Positions 1 to 6,552 of a stretch of 22,063 nt of DNA are shown here, piece by piece. The translations under genes were made by a program, and so were the position numbers. How positions within the stretch are numbered: the first letter of the stretch is position 1; each line of letters begins with the position of its first letter. The notes beneath the pieces were generated by a model, which saw only the letters and a program-made list of their open reading frames with translations, made no database searches and was not told the DNA's origin. Origin of the DNA: JAZKFT01 sp043760535 (GTDB lineage Bacteria > Bacteroidota > Bacteroidia > Chitinophagales > Chitinophagaceae); assembly GCA_043760535.1 (NCBI GenBank), contig JAYUOV010000352.1, forward strand, positions 1-22,063. Reading direction: 5' to 3'.

Positions 1-305
1 GTTTTGTCGCTATGCCAGTGCGTAGCAAAACACATGACCACATTTTTGTTATGCTTTAGTTGTATGCTGTCGAGCAATGGTTGAAATTGTGTAGTGTCCC
101 AGGGTGTGTCGAACATTATAACACCATTATTGGTTATCAGGTACATTCCATTTGCCGGCACCTGATAGTCCTGGTAAGTATTGTAAGTGGTATAAACATA
201 AAAGTCGCCTTTAAGATGGGAAATTTCTAGTTTTGCTTTCTTTGCTTGTCCAAAAATATTGGATAGTAAAAAAAGAAACGCTATTGTCAAGTAAATTGAC
301 TTCAT
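1..305 (-). CDS. Subclass B1-type metallo-beta-lactamase, N-terminal 101 residues (cut by window edge)
   Basis: The reading frame opens with ATG at 303-305 on the minus strand and stays open to base 1, so the C-terminal half is missing. A hydrophobic signal peptide (about residues 1-20, ending IFGQ) predicts periplasmic export. The mature start, with VYTTYNTY (37-44), NGMYLITNNGVIMFDTPW (52-69) and THWHSDK (95-101), reads like the BlaB/IND group of class B1 enzymes, which hydrolyse beta-lactams including carbapenems with one or two zinc ions. His96, His98 and Asp100 match the H-x-H-x-D zinc ligands (BBL numbers 116, 118, 120). The third-strand His and the Cys and His of the second zinc site lie outside the window, so activity cannot be judged. 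The gene starts 28 bp after the sirtuin stop codon on the same strand, suggesting co-transcription. A non-lactamase MBL-fold hydrolase is a less likely alternative. Confidence 0.85.
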   Translation of the reverse strand, partial: MKSIYLTIAFLFLLSNIFGQAKKAKLEISHLKGDFYVYTTYNTYQDYQVPANGMYLITNNGVIMFDTPWDTTQFQPLLDSIQLKHNKNVVMCFATHWHSDK

Positions 306-333
306 ACTGTATTTATAATTATTGGGTGATGCC

Positions 334-1029
334 TTATACATTTTCCGTTAACATTTTTATTAATGCTAAAACGCCTTCTGTTGCAGGTTTTTCTATGGTT
401 ATAATATTTTGGTAACCACCTACCTCTGGTATATTTTTATCAATAATATATTTGGGGGCAAATGGCGGTACAAAATCTATTAAACCCGCTGCCGGATACA
501 CTTGTAGCGAAGTGCCGATGCACACAAAAATATCAGTATCGGTCATTATTGTTGCTGCTTTTTCTATCATAGGTACGGCTTCGCCAAACCAAACAATATG
601 TGGCCTAAACTGGCCACCATCTTCTGCAAGGTCGCCCAGTTGTATATTCTCATTTATTGGGTAAATAGTTTCTTCATCCAGTATGCTCCGCATTTTTAAA
701 ATTTCGCCATGTAGGTGCACTACTCTTGTGCTTCCTGCCCGTTCATGCAGGTCGTCAATATTTTGGGTAACAATGGTTACATCATAATCCTTTTCTAATT
801 GGGCCAGGCCTGTATGTGCCGCATTTGGAAACACATTTTTTACATCGGCACGCCGTTGGTTGTAAAAATCCAGCACCAATTGTGGATTAGCCTCCCAGCC
901 TTCTGGTGTAGCCACATCTTCTATGCGGTAATTTTCCCAAAGCCCATCGGTATCTCTAAAGGTTTTTATGCCACTTTCGGCACTTACGCCAGCACCGGTA
1001 AGCACTACAATATGTTTTTTCTCTCCCAT
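334..1029 (-). CDS. Sir2-family NAD-dependent protein deacylase (CobB-like)
   Basis: A 231-residue cytoplasmic sirtuin, which removes acyl groups from lysines using NAD+ and yields nicotinamide and O-acyl-ADP-ribose. Visible motifs are GAGVSAESGI (12-21) and TFRD (23-26) for NAD binding, QNIDDLHERAGS (89-100) and the HLHG motif with catalytic His107. Tyr56 and Arg59 in FYNQRR reproduce the Y-x-x-R pair that in CobB and SIRT5 reads negatively charged acyl groups, so desuccinylase activity is plausible. The usual two CxxC zinc-binding pairs are absent; the region after HLHG (about 109-140) has no cysteine. Short zinc-less sirtuins are known in Bacteroidota, so this need not mean loss of function. 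It lies between the Tat-exported Gfo/Idh gene (121 bp upstream) and the beta-lactamase (28 bp downstream) on the same strand. The assignment to the family is secure; the acyl specificity is inferred. Confidence 0.92.
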   Translation of the reverse strand: MGEKKHIVVLTGAGVSAESGIKTFRDTDGLWENYRIEDVATPEGWEANPQLVLDFYNQRRADVKNVFPNAAHTGLAQLEKDYDVTIVTQNIDDLHERAGSTRVVHLHGEILKMRSILDEETIYPINENIQLGDLAEDGGQFRPHIVWFGEAVPMIEKAATIMTDTDIFVCIGTSLQVYPAAGLIDFVPPFAPKYIIDKNIPEVGGYQNIITIEKPATEGVLALIKMLTENV

Positions 1030-1110
1030 ATTTCTTTAATGTACTTATGTGATGAATGTGATAAATGAGCAAATATGCAAATGTGCATATTTCGAATATC
1101 CAGGTCTAAA

Positions 1111-1152
1111 CCAATGAACCGATCAACCAATCAACCAATCAACCAATCAACT
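1111..1152. repeat. 8-bp tandem repeat, about four AATCAACC units
   Basis: Bases 1121-1152 read as four consecutive 8-mers, GATCAACC, AATCAACC, AATCAACC and AATCAACT, preceded by a degenerate CCAATGAACC. The last unit runs into the stop codon (1151-1153) of the Gfo/Idh gene. A related CCAATCAACTAATCAACC tract lies just before pdxJ at 16007-16024. Confidence 0.85.
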
Positions 1153-2608
1153 AAAACTTTCTGTATTCCCGTTTTACAAACTGATTGGCCTCGTCGAAAT
1201 TGGTCACTTTCATATTAGGTCCATCCCATAATAATTTTATGTAGCGGCCGGGATATTCCATTTTTTTAGGGTCGGCTGCAGATTGCCTTTGCAAATCGAA
1301 ACTGCGGATGGCTAAATTACCCATCAATACGGTTTCCGTAAGCGGCCCTGCTATTGAAAATGGCGAACTCAGGTTCTTGTGCAAGTCGCTGCCATGGCCT
1401 GCAATACAGGCATCTACCCATTGTGCATAGTGGCCATTATCGCCGCCTTTTACCCTTGCTATTGTTTCTTTGGTTTTTACTTTTTCCATACGGCTTAGTG
1501 GCAGTAACCGTGGATTAGCTGCATACGTACCAGCCATCATTTTACCTTTAGAACCTACCATTAAAATGCCATTTCCACCATCGCCAAATAATTCGTTGGC
1601 ACCTAATTCATCGGGTCTTTCTGGTTGTATGCCGCCATCCATCCAATGAAATTTAACATCCGAATTTTTACCTTTGCCTTCAAATTTTAGAATTACATGA
1701 CTCGATGGCGGGCAGCTTTCAGGAAAGTAGCCCCGCTTAAACTCATCCACATATATAGAACCTACACTACATTCTGCTTCTGTAGGATAACCAAGATCCA
1801 GAATTTTAAATGGTGCTTCCATTAGGTGGCAACCCATATCTCCCAGCCCGCCGGTACCATAATCCCACCAGCCACGCCAGTTAAATGGCACTAGTTTCTC
1901 TACATAATTTTTAGATGGAGCGGTACCAAGCCATAAGTTCCAGTCCAGTTCCTTAGGTACATCGGCTTTTAAAGACGGCCATGGAATGCCCTGTGGCCAT
2001 ACAGGTCTGTTAGTCCAGCAAAAAACTTCGTCCACTTTTCCAATAACCCCATCTTTATACCATTCCATCATTTTTCTTACACCATCGCCGCTACTGCCCT
2101 GATTCCCCATTTGAGTTACCAACTTGTATTTTTCAGCAGCTTCGGTTAAAGCCCTTGCCTCAAAAATATCGTGTGTTAGCGGTTTTTGTACATACACGTG
2201 TTTACCCAGTTCCATGGCTGCAAGGGTTTGCACAGCATGGTTATGGTCGGGTGTAGATACAGAAACTGCGTCGAAATTGTTATGCTCTTTGGCCAGCATT
2301 TCCCGGTAGTCCTTGTAGTATTTTGCTTTGGGAAAACGTTCACGGCTTTTTGCCGCCCTGCGATCGTCCACATCGCAGAGAAAAGCAATTTCGGCTTTGC
2401 CGCTTTCGTAAAATTTAAGTAAATCGCTTTCTCCTTTGCCACCGGCACCTATGCCTGCAATTACAAGTTTATCGCTAGGTGCTGTATAGCCTTTACCGCC
2501 AAGAACATGGCGTGGCAATATCATAAAACCAGCCGCAACAGCCGCCGTGTTGCGTATAAAATTGCGGCGTGAATTTTGAAGATTGGGAGAAAGATTTTTC
2601 TTTTTCAT
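1151..2608 (-). CDS. Tat-exported Gfo/Idh/MocA family oxidoreductase
   Basis: 485 residues. The start keeps a twin-arginine signal, SRRNFIR (Arg14, Arg15), followed by an alanine-rich hydrophobic stretch (20-31), so the folded protein with its bound nicotinamide cofactor is probably exported, as for Zymomonas glucose-fructose oxidoreductase. The Rossmann fold shows G52-x-G54-x-x-G57, an acidic Cys-Asp-Val-Asp after the second strand, STPDHNH (118-124) and VQKP (140-143), a variant of the family EKP motif. GGLGDMGCHLME supplies the D-x-x-x-H pair expected in the active site. Such proteins oxidise or reduce sugar hydroxyls, and some relatives act as lyases or glycosidases through a 3-keto intermediate. 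It lies 156 bp downstream of the DUF1080 lipoprotein gene in the same orientation, which suggests work on the same keto-sugar. The exact substrate and reaction are not visible. Confidence 0.88.
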   Translation of the reverse strand: MKKKNLSPNLQNSRRNFIRNTAAVAAGFMILPRHVLGGKGYTAPSDKLVIAGIGAGGKGESDLLKFYESGKAEIAFLCDVDDRRAAKSRERFPKAKYYKDYREMLAKEHNNFDAVSVSTPDHNHAVQTLAAMELGKHVYVQKPLTHDIFEARALTEAAEKYKLVTQMGNQGSSGDGVRKMMEWYKDGVIGKVDEVFCWTNRPVWPQGIPWPSLKADVPKELDWNLWLGTAPSKNYVEKLVPFNWRGWWDYGTGGLGDMGCHLMEAPFKILDLGYPTEAECSVGSIYVDEFKRGYFPESCPPSSHVILKFEGKGKNSDVKFHWMDGGIQPERPDELGANELFGDGGNGILMVGSKGKMMAGTYAANPRLLPLSRMEKVKTKETIARVKGGDNGHYAQWVDACIAGHGSDLHKNLSSPFSIAGPLTETVLMGNLAIRSFDLQRQSAADPKKMEYPGRYIKLLWDGPNMKVTNFDEANQFVKREYRKF

Positions 2609-2656
2609 AATGGAATGAGGTTAAAATACCTGATGTAAGAATTGTTTTATTCGATT

Positions 2657-2708
2657 TAAACCACGAAGTGGTATAATAATGGTAGCCACGGATGAAACCC
2701 GTGGTTTT
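2657..2708. repeat. REP-like nested palindromic element
   Basis: Three inverted pairs lie within 52 bp: ACCAC/GTGGT (2660-2664 with 2668-2672, 3-nt loop), CCACGG/CCGTGG (2686-2691 with 2699-2704, 7-nt loop), and an outer AAACCACG/CGTGGTTT pair (2658-2665 with 2700-2707). It sits in the spacer between the DUF1080 gene and the exported Gfo/Idh gene. No T-tract follows on either strand, so a repeat element is more likely than a terminator. Confidence 0.6.
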
Positions 2709-2764
2709 ATTAGCAAAATGCTTACTACCCTGAATGAGGTTAAAAAACAAAAAAGCCCATTTCA

Positions 2765-3469
2765 TCAAAGCCTTTTAATCATAATGTTTTTATACCAAAC
2801 ATTATCACCATGGTCTTGCAGCGAAATTTTACCAGAGCTAAAAGTACCGAAACCTGGCATGTTTTTAAACTTGCTTCCGGCTATCATTTTTTTCCAGTTA
2901 TCATCCCATAACGTAGTGTTAACGATAGTTATACCGTTTAGCTTAAATTCCAGGTTGCCTTTGTTGCTAATAATTTCAGCATGGTTCCACTTACCTCTTT
3001 TTACAGTTTCGCTGCTGCTGGCTATTAAATCGTACAGGTCGCCGGCACGGTGTTTATTTATTTTAGCATCGGCATGGCCGTCATTATCCAGTACCTGCAT
3101 TTCCATACCTGTATGCCATACGTATTGGTATTTTGGTGCTTCCTGCACATAAAATATAATGCCACTGTTGCCGCTATCGGCTATCATCCAATCTACTTTA
3201 AAATGAAAGTTGTCATATACACTGTCGTACACAATATCGCCGCCACCAGAGCTTTGCCAGCCATCGGCTTTATTTGCATTTAGGTGCAGTGCACCTTTGT
3301 CTATTTGCCAATTACTACCAATGGTATTAGTATTAAACTTGTGCCAGCCAGTGGTGGTTTTACCATCAAACATGGGGATAAAACCATCTACATTTTTCCC
3401 TATTTTGCTTTGTTCGCCGCAAGAAAAAAGCCCAACAGCTACTGCAATCGTTATAATAATTTTATACAT
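2765..3469 (-). CDS. DUF1080 / 3-keto-disaccharide hydrolase family lipoprotein
   Basis: 234 residues with a lipoprotein signal ending in the lipobox LFSC (Cys17), so it should be membrane-anchored and face the periplasm or cell surface. The family signature is seen at both ends: FIPMFDGKTTTGW (30-42) and a C-terminal GKISLQDHGDNVWYKNIMIKRL-type strand pair, with SGIIFYVQE and MEMQVLDNDGH between, as in a concanavalin-like beta sandwich. Characterised members cleave glycosidic bonds of 3-keto-glycosides made by a glycoside 3-dehydrogenase. The gene starts only 6 bp after the cytochrome c stop codon, strong evidence of one transcript, and the GMC dehydrogenase genes that could supply its substrate lie in the divergent block. 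Family assignment is firm; hydrolase activity on a 3-keto sugar is inferred from family and context. Confidence 0.9.
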   Translation of the reverse strand: MYKIIITIAVAVGLFSCGEQSKIGKNVDGFIPMFDGKTTTGWHKFNTNTIGSNWQIDKGALHLNANKADGWQSSGGGDIVYDSVYDNFHFKVDWMIADSGNSGIIFYVQEAPKYQYVWHTGMEMQVLDNDGHADAKINKHRAGDLYDLIASSSETVKRGKWNHAEIISNKGNLEFKLNGITIVNTTLWDDNWKKMIAGSKFKNMPGFGTFSSGKISLQDHGDNVWYKNIMIKRL

Positions 3470-3475
3470 GATTTT

Positions 3476-3865
3476 TTATTTTTTTAAGAGTAAAACATAC
3501 TTTACCATTTGTTTGGCATCGTCTTCGCTAATGGCCGGGTGTGGCGTCATAGGTATTGCACCCCATTGGCCGCTGCCACCTTTTATGATGGTGTTTGCCA
3601 GGCGGGTAATGGTAGTATCTGTTGCATCGGCATACCTGGCGGCCACATCGGCATAAGCAGGCCCGGTGCTTGCTTCGTTTACTTTATGGCAGGTAAGGCA
3701 GTCGCTTTTACCAACTAAAGCAAGGCCTTTTTCGTAATCAGGATTTTTACTCAAATCATTTTTTGCCACTGTTTCACCTTCGGCTGGTTTTGGCGTTTCG
3801 CTGCCGCCACAGGCAGCAAATAGCAGGGCCGACATCATTGCCATACCTGTTAACATTTTCTTCAT
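3476..3865 (-). CDS. Monohaem class I cytochrome c lipoprotein
   Basis: 129 residues. A lipoprotein signal ends in FAAC (Cys19), giving a lipid-anchored periplasmic protein, followed by a flexible Pro/Glu/Lys linker (about 20-42). The single haem site is CLTCH (56-60), and Met106 in AIPMTPHP is the likely sixth iron ligand. The fold is that of small soluble electron carriers. The gene ends 6 bp before the DUF1080 gene and starts 32 bp after the TIM-barrel gene, all in one direction. In this setting it is a good candidate electron acceptor for the Fe-S GMC dehydrogenases encoded at 8969-12947, which have no dedicated cytochrome subunit next to them. An alternative is a general carrier to a terminal oxidase. 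Confidence 0.9.
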   Translation of the reverse strand: MKKMLTGMAMMSALLFAACGGSETPKPAEGETVAKNDLSKNPDYEKGLALVGKSDCLTCHKVNEASTGPAYADVAARYADATDTTITRLANTIIKGGSGQWGAIPMTPHPAISEDDAKQMVKYVLLLKK

Positions 3866-3897
3866 TTTTGTAAAATTTTATTGTTTTAAATTAGTGT

Positions 3898-4953
3898 TTA
3901 ATCCAACCCTAAAAGAATCCGGTTTAAATTAGTATCTGCATCTGTGCCGGCAAAATCATCAAATGCTTTTTCGGTTACCCGTATAATATTTTGCTGGATG
4001 AAAGGAGCACCTTCCCTTGCACCATCTTCGGGATGCTTAAGGCAACACTCCCATTCCATAACCGCCCAACCTTTGTAATCATAGGCTGCCAGCTTGCTGA
4101 AAATGGATTTAAAGTTCACCTGCCCATCGCCCAAAGAACGGAACCGCCCTGCCCTGTTAACCCAACTTTGGTAGCCGCCATAAACGCCTTGTTTGCCCGA
4201 AGGGTTAAACTCTGCATCTTTTACATGAAACATTTTGATGCGTTCATGGTAATGGTCTATGTAAGCCAGATAATCCAGGCATTGCAACACAAAATGCGAT
4301 GGATCGTACAGCAGGCAAGCCCTTGAATGGTTGTTTACTTTTTCAAGAAACATTTCATAGGTAACACCATCATGCAGGTCTTCTCCGGGGTGAATTTCAT
4401 AGCATAAATCAATACCATTATTATCAAACTCGTTTAGGATTGGAAGCCATCTTTTGGCCAGCTCTGTAAAAGCATCTTCCACAAGCCCAGCGGGGCGTTG
4501 TGGCCATGGGTAAACGGTTTGCCAGAGCAAGGCACCGCTAAATGTGGCATGTGCCTGCAAACCCAGATTCTGCGAGGCTTTGGCGGCATACATTAGCTCC
4601 TGTACAGCCCATTCTGTACGGCCTTTTGCATTGCCACCTAGTGCCTCAGGGGCAAAGCCATCGAACAGCGAATCGTAGGCAGGATTTACGGCTACCAACT
4701 GCCCTTGTAAGTGGGTAGAAAGTTCGGTTATCTGCAAGCCACATTCGTTTACCAATCCATTTAATTCATCGGCATAAGTTTTACTTTCGGCGGCTAATTT
4801 TAAATCAATACAACGCGGATCCCAGGTGGGAATCTGAACTCCTTTGTACCCTAAATCGCTTGCCCATTGGCAAATAGATTTCAGGCTGTTAAATGGCGCA
4901 GCATCGCCAAGAAATTGTGCCAAAAAAATAGCAGGACCTTTTATTGTTGTCAT
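3898..4953 (-). CDS. Sugar phosphate isomerase/epimerase (xylose isomerase-like TIM barrel), cytoplasmic
   Basis: 351 residues without a signal peptide, so cytoplasmic. The protein follows the AP-endonuclease-2/xylose-isomerase-like TIM-barrel pattern: start IKGPAIFLAQF, then a metal site made of Glu186 (CYEIHPGE), Asp217 (LLYDPSHF), His243 (MFHVKDAE) and Glu300 (AVMEWE). Members use a divalent metal to isomerise or epimerise sugars and keto-sugars. At 351 residues it is longer than the roughly 270-300 of the simplest members because of extra loops near 84-115 and 245-275. It lies between the cytoplasmic Gfo/Idh gene and the cytochrome c gene in a same-strand run. In a 3-keto-sugar pathway it could shift the keto group or reverse an epimerisation, but the substrate is unknown. 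Confidence 0.88.
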   Translation of the reverse strand: MTTIKGPAIFLAQFLGDAAPFNSLKSICQWASDLGYKGVQIPTWDPRCIDLKLAAESKTYADELNGLVNECGLQITELSTHLQGQLVAVNPAYDSLFDGFAPEALGGNAKGRTEWAVQELMYAAKASQNLGLQAHATFSGALLWQTVYPWPQRPAGLVEDAFTELAKRWLPILNEFDNNGIDLCYEIHPGEDLHDGVTYEMFLEKVNNHSRACLLYDPSHFVLQCLDYLAYIDHYHERIKMFHVKDAEFNPSGKQGVYGGYQSWVNRAGRFRSLGDGQVNFKSIFSKLAAYDYKGWAVMEWECCLKHPEDGAREGAPFIQQNIIRVTEKAFDDFAGTDADTNLNRILLGLD

Positions 4954-4965
4954 TTTTTTATTTCC

Positions 4966-4993
4966 GATTTACGAATTGGGATTTACGATTTTT
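4966..4993. repeat. Imperfect ATTTACGA repeats
   Basis: ATTTACGA appears twice (near 4967 and 4981) in the spacer just upstream of the TIM-barrel gene. The same heptamer family, TTTAYGA, recurs at 10650-10675, 11206-11229 (inverted) and 12952-12979. Confidence 0.5.
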
Positions 4994-5030
4994 CAGTTGA
5001 GTAATGGGTAGTCATCAATAATTGTAAACT

Positions 5031-5134
5031 GGTTAAATATCCATTAACTCATTATGCATTAACTCATTGTCCATTATCCATTAACTAATTATCCATTAAA
5101 AAAATTATCCATTAACTAATTATCCATTAAAAGT
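5031..5134. repeat. Tandem repeat based on ATTATCCATTAACTA
   Basis: About six or seven degenerate copies of a 15-bp unit follow each other in the spacer. The most regular part is 5080-5130, with alternating ATTATCCATTAACTA and ATTATCCATTAAAAA. The array runs into the 3' end of the downstream-strand Gfo/Idh gene and supplies its stop codon (TAA, 5120-5122) and the last two sense codons. Confidence 0.8.
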
Positions 5135-6277
5135 AGTCCACTTCACCTCACTCTTTCCCGAAGCCACCACATTTTCTATAAATGCCATTCCACGAATTCC
5201 ATCGGCGGCTGTGGGGAAATCAAGCATTTCCGGTGTGGGGTTTTCATTTTTTAAATGGGCATTTAAAGTAAGTGCAAAATTGCGATAGATGTTTGCGAAA
5301 GCTTCTAAATATCCTTCGGGATGACCAGCGGGTGTTCGGCTGTTATGTTTGGCAAAAGAACCAACATAACCAGTTCCTGCCCTGTAAATTTCAGTGGGCT
5401 TATCCAGCCATTTTACAAGTAACGTATTGGCATCTTCCTGCTGCCATTCTAGGCCGCCTTTATCTCCATAAATACTGATTTTTACATTGTTTTCTGCACC
5501 TGCAGCAATCTGCGTTGCCATTAATACACCACTTGCTCCGTTATTAAATTTTAGCAATACGGCTCCATCGTCATCCAGTCTTCTTCCGGGTACTACAATA
5601 TTAAGGTCGGCACAAATTTTAGTTACCTGCAATCCGCAGATGTATTCTGCCAGATTAAAAGCATGGGTTCCTATGTCGCCCATAGCACCTGCAATGCCGC
5701 TTTTGCCCGGGTCTGTACGCCAGCTAGCCTGCTTGTTTTCGGTACTCTCCAAAGCATTGCTTAGCCAGCCTTGCGGATACGCTACATATACTTTTCTTAT
5801 TTGTCCAATTACGCCTTCCTGTACCATTTGCCTGGCTTGCTTCACCATGGGATAGCCGGTGTAGGTATGGGTTAGCGCCAACAGTAATCCTGTTTCAGTT
5901 ACTTTTTTTTGTAGTTGAATGGCTTCTTCCAAAGAAAAACAAACAGGTTTGTCTATCACCACATGAAAACCATTTTCTAGGGCCATCATGGCCGGGGCAA
6001 AATGTAAATGGTTAGGGGTAACGATAGAAACAAAATCCATTTTATCACCAACAGGTAATTTGCTTTCTGTTTCAATCATTTCAGCGTAGCTGCCATAAAT
6101 TTTTTCTTCGGGTAAAAAAAGCAGCCTTCCGCTTGCCGTCGCATTATCGGGGTTGCTGCTTAGTGCACCACAGGAAAATTCTATTAAACCATCCATGTTT
6201 GCAGCCAATCTGTGGATGGCACCTATAAAAGATTGCTGGCCGCCACCAATCATTCCCATTCTTAATTTTCGTTTCAT
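5120..6277 (-). CDS. Gfo/Idh/MocA family oxidoreductase, cytoplasmic
   Basis: 385 residues without a signal peptide. The Rossmann motif GMIGGG (8-13), STPNH-like IVTPNHLHF (85-93) and VVIDKP (106-111), which is the EKP-type motif with the catalytic Lys110, identify an NAD(P)-dependent sugar dehydrogenase. GAMGDIGTHAFNLAEY supplies the usual D-x-x-x-H pair of the C-terminal domain. It is the first gene of the minus-strand run, facing the MFS transporter gene across a 275-bp spacer. As the cytoplasmic counterpart of the Tat-exported Gfo/Idh protein at 1151-2608, it would fit reduction of an imported keto-sugar or oxidation of an imported sugar. The last codons and the stop come from a tandem repeat, so the C-terminus may differ between strains. 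Confidence 0.9.
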   Translation of the reverse strand: MKRKLRMGMIGGGQQSFIGAIHRLAANMDGLIEFSCGALSSNPDNATASGRLLFLPEEKIYGSYAEMIETESKLPVGDKMDFVSIVTPNHLHFAPAMMALENGFHVVIDKPVCFSLEEAIQLQKKVTETGLLLALTHTYTGYPMVKQARQMVQEGVIGQIRKVYVAYPQGWLSNALESTENKQASWRTDPGKSGIAGAMGDIGTHAFNLAEYICGLQVTKICADLNIVVPGRRLDDDGAVLLKFNNGASGVLMATQIAAGAENNVKISIYGDKGGLEWQQEDANTLLVKWLDKPTEIYRAGTGYVGSFAKHNSRTPAGHPEGYLEAFANIYRNFALTLNAHLKNENPTPEMLDFPTAADGIRGMAFIENVVASGKSEVKWTTFNG

Positions 6278-6552
6278 AATGTAAACACATTTTTATTTCG
6301 AATACATGAAATAATATAAAATTCCTTACTTTCAGAAATTCTTTTTCGGTAGTGATATTATTTAAGCTGGTTTTGATATTTTTTATGAATTTCCGTTTTT
6401 TTTGTTTGTTGCTCAATATTATGCATTGCCATCTTTACACACCCTTTTATTTTGATTGCTTTTTAATTTTTGTCAATAAATTTTCAAGAGCACTAAAAAA
6501 ATACATCGCTATTTTTCCCAATTATTAAAAAAAATAAAAGATTTCGATTGCT
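6278..6552. promoter_or_regulatory. Divergent intergenic region between Gfo/Idh and MFS genes
   Basis: This AT-rich 275-bp spacer must carry the promoters of both gene blocks if they are driven locally. I found no exact TAnnTTTG Bacteroidota -7 element on either strand; the nearest on the plus strand is the degenerate TATTTTG at about 6448-6455. No clear operator palindrome was seen. Confidence 0.4.

Noticed and set aside
2679..3152. 157-residue plus-strand open frame
   Set aside because: It lies antisense to the DUF1080 gene, begins in a palindromic repeat and has no recognisable domain; the minus-strand gene explains the bases.
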